From: Planctomycetota bacterium
Lineage (GTDB): Bacteria; Planctomycetota; Planctomycetia; Planctomycetales; Planctomycetaceae
Assembly (NCBI GenBank): GCA_016872645.1
Contig: VGZH01000045.1
Span: forward strand, 1 to 46,717
Direction: 5' to 3'
DNA: 46,717 nt
This document shows, in pieces, positions 21,240 through 29,852 of the stretch (position 1 is its first letter; each line of letters begins with the position of its first letter). The position numbers and the translations under genes are program-made. Below the pieces are notes generated by a model, which made no database searches, was not told where the DNA came from, and saw nothing but the letters and a program-made list of their open reading frames with translations.

Positions 21240-24116
21240 ATGGCTATGCATTTCAGTCGACATCGAACGCAGTGTGTCGTGGCCTGGTTGTTTGTCGCGG
21301 AGTTGCTCATCGGTGACGCAACACCGGCAATGGCTCAAGACGCGACGACCAAAGGCTCGGTGAAGCCCGTCGCGATTGAACTGGCACAGGCTGAAGCACC
21401 AGCCAAGGCTGAGCAATCCACCGACGTGCCGTTGCCTAAAAAGGCTGACGTTTTACGAAATCTGCCGTCGAAGTCAGATCTGCTCACGAAGCCGCCGTTC
21501 GATTGGGTCTTTCTCAAGAATGACGACGTGCTGACGGTGAAGCCATTGCAGCCTCGGCCGAAAACGTTGGATCAGATCAACGAGAAACGGAAACAGATGG
21601 CGCAGCCGCCAAAGGTCACGCGAATGGCCGGTGAGTCGCAGGAGGCATTCGCCGCTCGACTGCGTCAGTCGGCTGATGAGCACCGCAAGCTGCGTGAGAA
21701 AGTCGACAACATCGAAGTCGAACTGCCCGACAGCACGAAAGTCTCGGAAGACGAGGAAGACTCATCGTACAAACTGAACGTCGACAAATACGTCGGCGAC
21801 ATCATCAATTTTGAGGATGTGGTTCTGCGTCGCGTCGATTTGTTGCTCGACAATGCGGAACTGGAAGATGCCTACGAGTTGCTTCTGTTCGTAGACCGCC
21901 GGCACCTGGGTTGGCCCGGCTATGACGAGCGGTTGAATCGATTCTTGTTGCTGGACGCTCAGGGAAAGCTGGCTCAAGGCGAGACCGAGACAGCGTTCGC
22001 ATTGCTTGAACAAATGCACGAACGAGTCAAGTCGGCGATTAACTCCAAAGACCCGTTGGTGCGTTATGCGACGATGGGACAAGACCTCGCGAAATGTTCC
22101 ACTGAACTTGGCAAGGCAATCGACATCTTGGTTGAACCGGCCGTGAAGTCCCGCGACTTCCGACAGGCGCGGTTTTATCTGTCCCGAATGATTAAGTTAC
22201 AATCAGATCATCCCAATGCGGCAAATTGGCGTGACCAACTAATTGCCGAGACGAATCGACTATTGGCTGAGGCAGCGACTGCGACTGCTGCCGGGAAATT
22301 CGACCAGGCTGCTGTGCTGGCCGACGAAGCCGCGCTCGTTTGGCCCGCGACACCGAGTCTGAAAAACTCCCATCGTCAAGCCGCTCAGCGCTGGCAGATT
22401 CTCAAGGTCGGCAGCATCGACCCCGTGATTCCGGTGACCCGGTTTCCGTTTGCGACTGAGGCGACTCGTCGTCGCGATGGCCTGAATCGCTTGCAGTTCT
22501 TCGAGCCATCACGCATCGACGGCGGGGCGCGGTATCGCTCGCGATTCCTCGAAAGCTGGGAGCCGACCGATCTGGGCCGGCAAGCGGTGTTCACGCTCCG
22601 TTCGAGTCGTTCATCCTGGGAATCGTCGCCGATCGTCACGGCATCGGGTGTGGTGACCGCGCTGTTGGAACGGCTGGAACCAAGTTCTGCGCATTTCGAT
22701 GAACGACTGGCGAGCTTCATCGACGGCGTCGCGGTGAGTGGGCCGTTCGAGTTTTCCGTCAAGTTTTCGCGCATCCCCGTGAGGACCGAAGCTCTGTTTG
22801 CGATGCCATTGGGGACCAGCGAACAAACCAGCGCGGAACTCGATCAACGCTACCGTGTTGCCACGGTGGGCGATAACGCCATCTCGTTGCGACGGACGGT
22901 GAACGAGCCCGAACGAGTCTTGCAGAGACACCTCGCTGAAATTCTTGAGTATCGCTATCCGTCGCACGAGAAGGCGGTACAAGGCTTACTTCGGGGTGAG
23001 ATTTCGATGATCCCGTGCGTCCCGGCATGGCAACTCGACAAGCTGGCGGCGGACGGACGATTCTTCGTACGCAAGTACGCCGTACCGCAAACACACTTCG
23101 TCCAGTTCAATCCGCAAAGCAAGCCGCTCCGCAGCCCGGAACTGCGACGGGCACTGCTGTATGGCCTCGATCGCTCGCAAGTGCTGCGCGATGTCATGCT
23201 TCGCGATCTGACAGTTCGCACGCTGCGGGAATCTCTGCCGAAAGCGAAAGTCCCAGCCAAACTCCCGCCGGACAGCGGCTTGACCTATGACGAAGCCAAG
23301 TCCGAATTGGTCTGGACCGGAATGGCAATCACCGATCAACAATCGCGACAGTTCACTGCGCTGAGCTTTGATGTTGACTACCGCAAATCATTGCAAACAT
23401 TGGTCAAGAAGAGCCAGCCGGATCGCGGCCGAGTCGTCACCGCTCCGTGGGCGACAAGCCTGTCGGCGTATCACAGACTGGTGCCTCCGCGCGAGGCTGA
23501 CATGTCGCTGGCGTTCGCGCTGGCGACGGCGGCCAAGAAGAGTCTCGGCGCTGAGATGCGGACATTGCGCATGATCTGCGAACCGGATCCAATTGTCGAA
23601 GACGCCGCAAAACGTTTGATCGAAGACTGGAAGCGGATCGACATCAACATTGAACTCGTCAGCTTAGTCGCACCGGCGCAAGCCGCGCAACCTCCGGGGG
23701 CCGCCCCCCTGCCCGTCGCGTCGGGCCAAGATGCTGTCGCCGCGCCAGCCGCGGCGCCCCAGCCGCCCACCTGGGACTTGGTCTACCGTACGAGTCGCAT
23801 GACGGAGCCGATGATGGAACTCTGGCCCCTGCTGTCGCTCGATACCGTCTCGCGTGTGGAGTCAATTCGGTATCTCCCCGATTGGCTGCGACAAGGACTA
23901 ATTGATCTCGATCGCGTGGCTGATTGGGCCACCACCGTGGCATCCTTGCAAGAACTGCATCGCGAGCTGTCCGAAACCGTGCAGTTCATTCCGCTGTGGG
24001 AAATCGACGATGCCCTCGTTTTCCGCAAAACGCTGCGCGGTATTCCGGAAGCTCCGCTGCATCCGTATCACGACGTGGAACAGTGGATTTCGGAACCGTG
24101 GTACCCAATCGATTGA
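21240..24116 (+). CDS. Giant secreted protein with a solute-binding-protein (family 5-like) half
   Basis: A 958-residue exported protein with a signal peptide ending TPAMAQ near residue 33. Residues 34-120 are low in complexity, then an acidic helical segment. Residues about 190-370 form helical repeats of TPR type (AELEDAYELLLFVDRRHLGW, DFRQARFYLSRMIKLQSDHP). The C-terminal part, about 390-958, follows the plan of family 5 peptide-binding proteins: SPELRRALLYGLDRSQVLRD, FVQFNPQSKPL and IEDWKRIDINIELV are the usual landmarks, and an Ala/Pro-rich insert near 815-840 interrupts it. No ABC permease or ATPase is nearby, so it may not serve classical import. GGAGGT lies six bases before ATG 21240. 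It is followed after 13 bases by a second secreted protein and the two are likely one operon. Confidence 0.82.
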   Translation: MAMHFSRHRTQCVVAWLFVAELLIGDATPAMAQDATTKGSVKPVAIELAQAEAPAKAEQSTDVPLPKKADVLRNLPSKSDLLTKPPFDWVFLKNDDVLTVKPLQPRPKTLDQINEKRKQMAQPPKVTRMAGESQEAFAARLRQSADEHRKLREKVDNIEVELPDSTKVSEDEEDSSYKLNVDKYVGDIINFEDVVLRRVDLLLDNAELEDAYELLLFVDRRHLGWPGYDERLNRFLLLDAQGKLAQGETETAFALLEQMHERVKSAINSKDPLVRYATMGQDLAKCSTELGKAIDILVEPAVKSRDFRQARFYLSRMIKLQSDHPNAANWRDQLIAETNRLLAEAATATAAGKFDQAAVLADEAALVWPATPSLKNSHRQAAQRWQILKVGSIDPVIPVTRFPFATEATRRRDGLNRLQFFEPSRIDGGARYRSRFLESWEPTDLGRQAVFTLRSSRSSWESSPIVTASGVVTALLERLEPSSAHFDERLASFIDGVAVSGPFEFSVKFSRIPVRTEALFAMPLGTSEQTSAELDQRYRVATVGDNAISLRRTVNEPERVLQRHLAEILEYRYPSHEKAVQGLLRGEISMIPCVPAWQLDKLAADGRFFVRKYAVPQTHFVQFNPQSKPLRSPELRRALLYGLDRSQVLRDVMLRDLTVRTLRESLPKAKVPAKLPPDSGLTYDEAKSELVWTGMAITDQQSRQFTALSFDVDYRKSLQTLVKKSQPDRGRVVTAPWATSLSAYHRLVPPREADMSLAFALATAAKKSLGAEMRTLRMICEPDPIVEDAAKRLIEDWKRIDINIELVSLVAPAQAAQPPGAAPLPVASGQDAVAAPAAAPQPPTWDLVYRTSRMTEPMMELWPLLSLDTVSRVESIRYLPDWLRQGLIDLDRVADWATTVASLQELHRELSETVQFIPLWEIDDALVFRKTLRGIPEAPLHPYHDVEQWISEPWYPID

Positions 24117-24129
24117 AGGAGCGTGAAAC

Positions 24130-24264
24130 GTGCCAAGTGCAATGTGCCATCTGCGGAGCGACAGTCTGAGTTGCCGCGCCGCCGCGTACGGTGTGAAAAG
24201 ATTCGTTCGGCGTCGGAGGCCATTGGTCGTTTTGCACTCCGCACTCCGCACTCTGCACTGGCTG
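24130..24264. repeat. GTGCCAAGTGCAATGTGCC-type palindrome at the 5' end of a gene
   Basis: GTGCCAAGTGCAATGTGCCA at 24130-24149 is an imperfect inverse of CACTCTGCACTGG within the run TTGCACTCCGCACTCCGCAC (about 24233-24264), which also holds the tandem unit CACTCCG. The segment is read as the N-terminal extension ahead of a signal peptide. Its simple, internally repetitive character differs from the codons that follow, which suggests an insertion. Confidence 0.45.
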
Positions 24265-25893
24265 TTGCTCATCGCAGTTCTCGCCACTCCGGCTTTCGCA
24301 CAGGAATCTCCATCCGCTCCGGTGGCGAAGTCCAATCTCGTCGAGAAGCCGGCCGAAGCTCCACCCCCAATTCCCATGGAATTGCAGCCGTATCGCGTGC
24401 GAATCAGCGTGGCCTTCGATGAGCATCCTTCCTTAACGGCTCGCGCACGGCAGGAAGTTTTGGCGGAACTGTCGACTTGGATCGACCGCACGTTTGGCGA
24501 AATGTGGATCGCAACGGTCGAAGATAATCGCTGGCTCACGCCGGAGAACGAGGATGGCCTGTCGCGTCTGACATGGGGGTCGCTGGAAGCACAACTCGCG
24601 GACAAGGAACTCGACAAAGCGTTCGTTGTTTGTGTCTCGGGACACGGCAGCGTGTTACGAGTTTGTGGGCGGGAGTGGGATCGGATGACTCAGCAACTCA
24701 GTGTTCGCCAAGAGCGAATTGTCGGTGACCGTCGCGCATTGACCAACGAACTGGGCGATGTCATTCGAAATTTGTTTCGCCCGTTGATCCTAATCGAAAG
24801 TGCCGAAGGGGGCGTGGGCAAAGTCCGCGTGCGAGCGGGAGAATTCCCCTCTGCTGATCCGTCGGTCGAGCAAATGGCGAAGGGCAACTATTTCCAACCG
24901 CTGCTGCGATACTTCAACAAAGATCGTGAAGTGACACAGGTGCAGATGATTCCCTGGTCGTACCTGTTGATGGAGTCGGGCGATCGTGCTCGCGGCGAGT
25001 GTTCAATTCATACGGGTTTGCGTCTGCCGTTGGGCAAGAACACCAAACGTGTCGAAAGTTGGGCGATCGGCGTGCGTCCGGCGTTCCACGAGACTCGTAT
25101 TCGGCTCACGCCCCACAACAACCCGACGAAACCGCTGATCGGCTATCAGGTCAATGTCTACGAACGGCAAATGGTTCCAGTTCCACAGGCCCCGCCGGAA
25201 ACAGCAAAGGTTCCTGAGGCGAAGAAATCGGAGGAAAGTGAGTCTGAGGAGGCTTCATCGAAGCCGACTGGCCCTCAGTTTGTCACGCAGTTCAACAAGG
25301 TGCTGGAATTGGTCACCGATCGTCGCGGCCGAGTGACCGTGCCACTCAATCCGGAGAAGCCGCTGATCTGGTTGTATGTTTCCAGTGGCGGCAATTTACT
25401 CGGGCGTTTCCCGTTCATCCCCGGAATCACTCCGACAACGATCGCGGAATTACCGGACGATTCGCTGCGTCTGCAAATCGAAAGCCAACTGGAACTGTTG
25501 CGCGCCGAGTTGATCGACTCGGTGGCGCGGCGAGCCTTGTTGGTCGCTCGTGCGAAAGGGGCGGCGAAGACCAGCGATTGGCCTCGATTCAGTGAGACCC
25601 TAGCCGAACTTGATCGACAACCGAAAGCCAACCATTTTCAAACGCTGCTCGATTCCGTCAAAGCCGCGATGCTCAAGAAAGCTCAGGCGAAGAGGGACAA
25701 GAACCTCGAAAAGAAAATTGACAAGCTCTGCGGAGACTCGGCTCAATTGATCAGCCGTCATCTTGGCGACGAGCGGATCAAGGAACAGCGCGACGAATTG
25801 GCGGAGCTAAAGAAAGCCGACGACGAGGCCAACGCCAACGAAGGTCGCCAAGAAGTCGGCGGCGGTAAAAAAGCGACACCGGCGGCGAAGTGA
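24130..25893 (+). CDS. Secreted protein of unknown function, partner of the solute-binding-like protein
   Basis: A 587-residue protein I do not recognise. A hydrophobic signal sequence WLLLIAVLATPAFA ends near residue 57, unusually far from the start. The body begins PYRVRISVAFDEHPSLTARA and continues as mixed alpha/beta sequence to about residue 350 (KAFVVCVSGHGSVLRVCGRE, YRFNKDREV-like). A Glu/Ser-rich linker sits near 355-375, followed by a small beta region (DRRGRVTVPLNPEKPLIWLY) and a Lys-rich helical tail. GTG 24130 is favoured because GAAGGAG lies nine bases upstream; a GTG at 24193 would give a normal signal peptide (MKRFVRRRRP). The first 45 codons coincide with a repeat-like palindrome. 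Probably co-transcribed with the gene before it. Confidence 0.72.
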   Translation: MPSAMCHLRSDSLSCRAAAYGVKRFVRRRRPLVVLHSALRTLHWLLLIAVLATPAFAQESPSAPVAKSNLVEKPAEAPPPIPMELQPYRVRISVAFDEHPSLTARARQEVLAELSTWIDRTFGEMWIATVEDNRWLTPENEDGLSRLTWGSLEAQLADKELDKAFVVCVSGHGSVLRVCGREWDRMTQQLSVRQERIVGDRRALTNELGDVIRNLFRPLILIESAEGGVGKVRVRAGEFPSADPSVEQMAKGNYFQPLLRYFNKDREVTQVQMIPWSYLLMESGDRARGECSIHTGLRLPLGKNTKRVESWAIGVRPAFHETRIRLTPHNNPTKPLIGYQVNVYERQMVPVPQAPPETAKVPEAKKSEESESEEASSKPTGPQFVTQFNKVLELVTDRRGRVTVPLNPEKPLIWLYVSSGGNLLGRFPFIPGITPTTIAELPDDSLRLQIESQLELLRAELIDSVARRALLVARAKGAAKTSDWPRFSETLAELDRQPKANHFQTLLDSVKAAMLKKAQAKRDKNLEKKIDKLCGDSAQLISRHLGDERIKEQRDELAELKKADDEANANEGRQEVGGGKKATPAAK

Positions 25894-25919
25894 GGAGGGG
25901 CAAGAGTGCCCATCCAACA

Positions 25920-26606
25920 TCACAGCAAATCATCGAGCGGCTTCTGCTGCGACGGAGGAGGCGGCTGTTGCCCGGCGGCGAGCTTGCGTTGGAACTGGTC
26001 GAATGAATGCGTCAGCGACTCGAGCAGACGCGGCACGTTTGGAGCCGACATGTAGACTCGCGACGACACGACCGATCGCGGAAAAAACGTGGTGATGAAG
26101 TCGAACAAAAATTCCGTTGCCGTGTGGCCGATCATCACGGCGTTAGCGTACGCGCCGCCGAGTTCCGTGTCTTTGATTTTGAGTTGCTCGTAGAGCTCTT
26201 GAGCCGATCCCTGTGGCTGCGGCTGTTGTTGTTGCTGTTGATGTGCCTCGGCCGTTGCCGGGGGACAAAGAGGATGCGCGGGGGTTCCAGGCATCGCCGG
26301 ATTCCCGAAACGGTCTGTGTAGTTTTTGACATTTTCTCGCAATGCCGCAATGAACCGGGGGACAACCGCCGGCGGCAAAACGACGCGGGCCGCCACTTGC
26401 TGAGGCTTGGACATGCGCAACAAGAAGTCGATGATGAACTCGTGCGGTCCATTGAGCACAACAGCTCCGGTGGTAAAAACACCAGTCGCGACAGATTCCG
26501 GCACTAGCGCGCCGATGTGCGTGTTTTGGACCTCTTGACTGACAACTTCTCGACTGGGATTTTGTTCCAAGCTGTCGTCATTCGATTCGGGAGGCGTGTC
26601 GTTCAT
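25920..26606 (-). CDS. Tandem DUF3467 protein
   Basis: A 228-residue soluble protein made of two DUF3467-like copies. The first spans about residues 40-102 (GAVVLNGPHEFIIDFLLRMS, RVVLPPAVVPRFIAALRENV) and the second about 148-212 (YANAVMIGHTATEFLFDFIT, RVYMSAPNVPRLLESLTHSF). They share the pattern of a strand ending in EFxxDF, then an RV(V/Y)(L/M)xP strand and a helix. A linker with six consecutive glutamines and QPQPQ separates them, and the C-terminus is Pro/Gln-rich. The function of DUF3467 is unknown. AGGAAGTG precedes ATG 26606. It lies downstream of another DUF3467 gene, but a strong hairpin separates them. It converges on the 24.1-kb gene with 26 bases between. Confidence 0.82.
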   Translation of the reverse strand: MNDTPPESNDDSLEQNPSREVVSQEVQNTHIGALVPESVATGVFTTGAVVLNGPHEFIIDFLLRMSKPQQVAARVVLPPAVVPRFIAALRENVKNYTDRFGNPAMPGTPAHPLCPPATAEAHQQQQQQPQPQGSAQELYEQLKIKDTELGGAYANAVMIGHTATEFLFDFITTFFPRSVVSSRVYMSAPNVPRLLESLTHSFDQFQRKLAAGQQPPPPSQQKPLDDLL

Positions 26607-26658
26607 AAGGCCACTTCCTGTGAACGCTCAATGCGGCGATCTTGGACACCTCAGGCAC

Positions 26659-26698
26659 CAAAACGTCGGTGGCGGCAGTTCCGCACACCGACGTTTTG
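26659..26698 (-). terminator. Terminator-like hairpin between the two DUF3467 genes
   Basis: CAAAACGTCGGTG (26659-26671) pairs perfectly with CACCGACGTTTTG (26686-26698) over a 14-base loop. In the minus direction the T-run GTTTTGG lies in the descending stem, as in many intrinsic terminators. It follows the upstream DUF3467 gene (ending at 26725) by 26 bases. Confidence 0.55.
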
Positions 26699-26724
26699 CG
26701 AATGTTGGCTGCCATCTCGGCAAA

Positions 26725-27090
26725 TCAGGTCGCCGAACGCAGCCGTCGCATGACGTCGGTTTCGAGCGTACCAAACGCTTGCTCGTGACGTTGCAGCGTG
26801 ACAGCCAGGGCTTGCAGCAGCCGTTTCGCCGTAAAGTGATTCATAATGATCCGCTGACCCACATGGATCGTGACGCTGCCTTGAGCAAACGGATTGGGGT
26901 TCAGTCCCAGATCGAGAATCAGCTCTTCCGGCGTACTCGACACGCGACAGAAATTGGCATAACTGGCAGCCGAATGAGCGTCATCGACTGTCAGCGTTTG
27001 CTGAGCAGCAGCGGCCGGCGCAGCGGCCGGAGCTTCGGGGGCGGTTTCAGGATCGATCTTGAGAGTGTCACTGCTTTTTTCTTTTGCCAC
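26725..27090 (-). CDS. DUF3467 protein
   Basis: A 121-residue cytoplasmic protein. An Ala/Pro-rich N-terminus (residues 1-35) leads into one DUF3467 domain: SYANFCRVSSTPEELILDLG at about 43-62, TIHVGQRIIMNHFTAKRLL at about 74-92 and a final helix ending HEQAFGTLETDVMRR. The domain follows the same strand-helix order as each half of the neighbouring 228-residue protein. GTG 27090 is chosen because AGGAG lies nine bases upstream; the longer open frame to 27231 is not family-like. Function unknown. Confidence 0.82.
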   Translation of the reverse strand: MAKEKSSDTLKIDPETAPEAPAAAPAAAAQQTLTVDDAHSAASYANFCRVSSTPEELILDLGLNPNPFAQGSVTIHVGQRIIMNHFTAKRLLQALAVTLQRHEQAFGTLETDVMRRLRSAT

Positions 27091-27355
27091 GATGTGCGCT
27101 CCTGCTGGGGCTGGGGTGGAAGAAATTCCTTCACCGGCGATGCGGTTGCCGGCCCGCCAACTCAAGACAATGGCTGGCGAAGGGCGTGAAGTTAGTGAGC
27201 AAAGGTTTTTGAAGCAACGGCGATTCGCCACAGGAATGACTTACGACTCGGCTGGAGTTGCCGGGCGGGTCGTCTTTATACTCGCCCGCGGGTCGGCTTT
27301 GTTTGTGGCCGATTGATATTGCGATTCTCCCACGTCCGTGTAACGCGAGTTGTCG

Positions 27356-27544
27356 ATGTCGAAGCAAATCAAACGTCTTTTAATTGGTTCCATGGTGGCT
27401 TCCGGGCTGGTTGCCGTGTCGGCCATTGTGGATCTCATTATTGACATTCCCTATTCGGGAATGAAGGTCTTCGACATCTTGTTTTTGATTACGGCGGCCA
27501 TTGTGATCTACATGGGCTACGAGACCATCAAAGAGTCCACCTAG
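27356..27544 (+). CDS. Small two-helix membrane protein
   Basis: A 62-residue protein with a basic start (MSKQIKRLL) and two hydrophobic segments, IGSMVASGLVAVSAIVDLII and VFDILFLITAAIVIYMGYET. It has no motif I can name. ATG 27356 is preferred to TTG 27350; the ribosome site is weak (GCGAG). It is followed after about 50 bases by the Dabb-domain gene on the same strand. The 265-base divergent gap before it contains TATACT at 27277-27282 but no well-placed -35 box, so I do not call a promoter. Confidence 0.65.
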   Translation: MSKQIKRLLIGSMVASGLVAVSAIVDLIIDIPYSGMKVFDILFLITAAIVIYMGYETIKEST

Positions 27545-27594
27545 CCGCAGTCTCGATCTCGACCGGACAGGTTTTCATGAGCGAGGAATCCTCG

Positions 27595-28008
27595 ATGCGA
27601 CGGATCATTGGCGCAGCGATCCTTTCGGCATTGTTAGCAGTGACCACGATGAGTTTGATCAACAGTACTCCGACATCGGCTCAGTCCAAGAACACCCCGC
27701 GAAAAATGCTGCGACATGTCGTACTTTTCAAGTTCAAAGAGGGCACGACCAAAGAGCAGGCCAAAGCCATTGAGACGGCATTCGCCGACTTGCCGAGCAA
27801 GATCGACACGATCCGCGATTTCGAATGGGGCACCGATGTCAGCCCCGAAGGCAAATCGAAGGGATTCACGCATTGCTTCTTCGTGACATTCGCTGACGAG
27901 AAGGGACGCGATGCCTATTTGCCGCACGCCGCCCACCAAGACTTTGTGAAGCTCGTCGGCCCTCAGGTCGATGATGTCTGTGTCGTGGATTTTTGGGCCC
28001 AGAAGTGA
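27595..28008 (+). CDS. Secreted Dabb-domain (stress-responsive alpha/beta barrel) protein
   Basis: A 137-residue protein. A signal peptide (MRRIIGAAILSALLAVTTMS, cleavage near TSA/Q) precedes a Dabb domain: KMLRHVVLFKFKEGTTKEQA, IRDFEWGTDVSPEGKSKGFT, FVTFADEKGRDAYLPHAAH and a last strand VCVVDFWA. Dabb domains form dimeric ferredoxin-like barrels; the role of secreted ones is unknown. I prefer ATG 27595 because GAGGA lies seven bases upstream and the basic signal start fits; ATG 27577, six codons earlier, is possible. It converges on the Gfo/Idh gene with 15 bases between. Confidence 0.85.
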   Translation: MRRIIGAAILSALLAVTTMSLINSTPTSAQSKNTPRKMLRHVVLFKFKEGTTKEQAKAIETAFADLPSKIDTIRDFEWGTDVSPEGKSKGFTHCFFVTFADEKGRDAYLPHAAHQDFVKLVGPQVDDVCVVDFWAQK

Positions 28009-28023
28009 TCGAAGTGCCAGTTG

Positions 28024-29040
28024 TCATCCTTCCGACGGCCAGTCGAGCGTTACCTCTTGGCGGGTGACAAGCGACTGTTGTGCCCCTTCCAGCAATGCAA
28101 CCACCGCGCAGGCGTAAACTTTTTCACTCGCATTCGGCACGCCAGATCGAATCTCGCGAGCCAGGCAATCGATCGGATCAGCTTCAACATTCTGACCCGA
28201 TATCGTCACCGGCGAATCGAAGACCTCACCATCGTCGGTCAGGGTGTATCTCCGTCCGTTTGCATATCCGCCCCGTTCGCTGGTCAGCGTCCAGCCAATC
28301 TGGAAGGGTGTGGGACTATCGAGTCGAATGTCGATTTCTGCGAGACAGCCTGACTCAAAAACGATTCGCAGCAGAAGTGAATCACCAGAAAAAAGATCGG
28401 CGAATCCCGGATCGACAATCGCTGCCACTCGAATCGGACGGCTCCGAACGAGTTGCACCAGCTGATCGAGTGCGTGAGCCACGAAGCGAACCTTCGTCGC
28501 ACCCGGCTCAGCGTATTCATCACGAATTGGTTGCTGAATTCCACGAGTCGCTCCGCGCGGAGGGCGTCCATAACTCCACAACACAAATTTTGCCGCTCGA
28601 ATCGCGCCAATCTTTTCATCGTGAGCAACCGCCAACGCCTGCCGGAAGTCAGGATCGGCGCGCCGAGGATGATGGACCAGCAACAGGCGGCCTCGTTGAG
28701 CCGCATCGGCAAACGCCCGTTCGGCGGATTGATTCCCAAGCGTGAACGGCGCTTCCGTGATCAGATGATGGCCGCGGAAGACTTCGGAGAGCGGAGACTC
28801 CCAGGGAAATCCCCAAAACGACGTGATCCATAAGACGTCGATGTCTTGCGACTGTGCGATCTGTTGCAGGCTCATCGAGCGCACGCCAAATGGCGCGATC
28901 AAGTCGCCGGCGCACGAATCGTCACAAACAGCGACGACTCGGAACGGCCCATTAACTGAGAATCGCTCAATCAAGTGCATTCCGACGCGACCACATCCGA
29001 TCAGAACGACTCGCAGCGGTGACGCGGCGACATCGGTCAT
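28024..29040 (-). CDS. Gfo/Idh/MocA-family protein lacking the catalytic lysine
   Basis: A 338-residue protein with an N-terminal NAD(P)-binding Rossmann fold (RVVLIGCGRVG at about 10-20) and a C-terminal alpha/beta domain. In active members the loop reads EKP, the lysine being catalytic; here residues 96-98 are EAP (LITEAPFTLG). WGFPWESPLSEV and LVHHPRRADPDFRQALAV lie where the family has cofactor and substrate loops. It may be a sugar-binding or regulatory relative, or may use another residue. ATG 29040 overlaps the stop of the preceding gene in TGATG and has AAGGAG eight bases upstream, so translation is coupled to the lectin-like gene. Confidence 0.82.
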   Translation of the reverse strand: MTDVAASPLRVVLIGCGRVGMHLIERFSVNGPFRVVAVCDDSCAGDLIAPFGVRSMSLQQIAQSQDIDVLWITSFWGFPWESPLSEVFRGHHLITEAPFTLGNQSAERAFADAAQRGRLLLVHHPRRADPDFRQALAVAHDEKIGAIRAAKFVLWSYGRPPRGATRGIQQPIRDEYAEPGATKVRFVAHALDQLVQLVRSRPIRVAAIVDPGFADLFSGDSLLLRIVFESGCLAEIDIRLDSPTPFQIGWTLTSERGGYANGRRYTLTDDGEVFDSPVTISGQNVEADPIDCLAREIRSGVPNASEKVYACAVVALLEGAQQSLVTRQEVTLDWPSEG

Positions 29041-29852
29041 CACCGCAACTCCTTCGGCAGCATCTTGAGGTGCCCAGAGACATGCACTCGTAGCTTCCCA
29101 GTACTCTTGTGGCCGGCCGGCAAGTTTACGTTGAGCAGCAGAACGCCGTCTTCTTTCGGCGTGAATTCCTTGCTGGCTCCGATTTCAAAGGGCTCGCCAA
29201 CTTTGTCATTATTGCGTCCGCCCCCCTTTCCGGCACCGGTACCAGTAGTCGCAGCAGCGCCAGTGGTGGCTCCACCCCCATCCTGGATTGCAACGACGAC
29301 ACCCATCAAAGCTCCGCAGCTCACTCCCGCAGCCATGTCGGTTCGAGGATCTTTAGTCGGCAAGCCGTTGGCGTCCGTCGGGCCAGCCAGTGTGATTTTG
29401 TAATTCCCGGAAGCTTCAACGCGAATCGGCTTGCCTTTAGAGACCAGCACCATCTTCTTCCAACTGTCTGCAACATCCAGATCTAAATCAAAATCGTTGG
29501 TCTCAAACACCGCCTCACCGAGCTTGTCAATCTTCTCCTTGAGACCTGGGAAGTCCGGTTTCAGTTTGCCGACATTGCGAAGTTGATCTTGAGCCTCCTC
29601 GAACTTGCCGGCCTTCTCGTATTCCTCAGCCAACTTGATGGTGTCAGCCACGAAACTTTCGAGGTTCTTTTCGGCGCGAGTGTCGAGTTCTTTCGAGTCC
29701 GACACCTTGGATTTGCTCGTCCCGACTTTCGGCTTCGTTTTGCTCGACCCCGTTTGAGCGATTGCTCGCTCAGCATCCAACCAGACAACCGCACCACAGG
29801 CGACGACAACCAATAGCGACGCCGACATCAACCACCAGTGACCGTGCTTCAT
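29040..29852 (-). CDS. Exported protein with a PA-IL-lectin-like domain
   Basis: A 270-residue protein with a signal or anchor segment (WLMSASLLVVVACGAVVWLD, then AERAIA/Q). A Lys/Ser-rich segment and a helical TPR-like piece (EEYEKAGKFEEAQDQLRNVG) cover about 35-100. The C-terminal part, about 125-268, is beta-rich: GKPIRVEASGNYKITLAG, CGALMGVVVAIQ, PFEIGASKEFTPKEDGVLLL and LNVN. That order resembles galactose-binding PA-IL-like domains, in which GALIG and LYLxxND are typical. A Gly/Thr/Ala-rich insert lies near 195-212. GGAGC lies seven bases before ATG 29852. It is translationally coupled to the Gfo/Idh-like gene. Confidence 0.72.
   Translation of the reverse strand: MKHGHWWLMSASLLVVVACGAVVWLDAERAIAQTGSSKTKPKVGTSKSKVSDSKELDTRAEKNLESFVADTIKLAEEYEKAGKFEEAQDQLRNVGKLKPDFPGLKEKIDKLGEAVFETNDFDLDLDVADSWKKMVLVSKGKPIRVEASGNYKITLAGPTDANGLPTKDPRTDMAAGVSCGALMGVVVAIQDGGGATTGAAATTGTGAGKGGGRNNDKVGEPFEIGASKEFTPKEDGVLLLNVNLPAGHKSTGKLRVHVSGHLKMLPKELR

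Noticed and set aside
27258-27282. Possible sigma-70 promoter, TTGCCG and TATACT, before the small membrane protein
   Set aside because: The spacer is only 13 bases, too short for a normal promoter.
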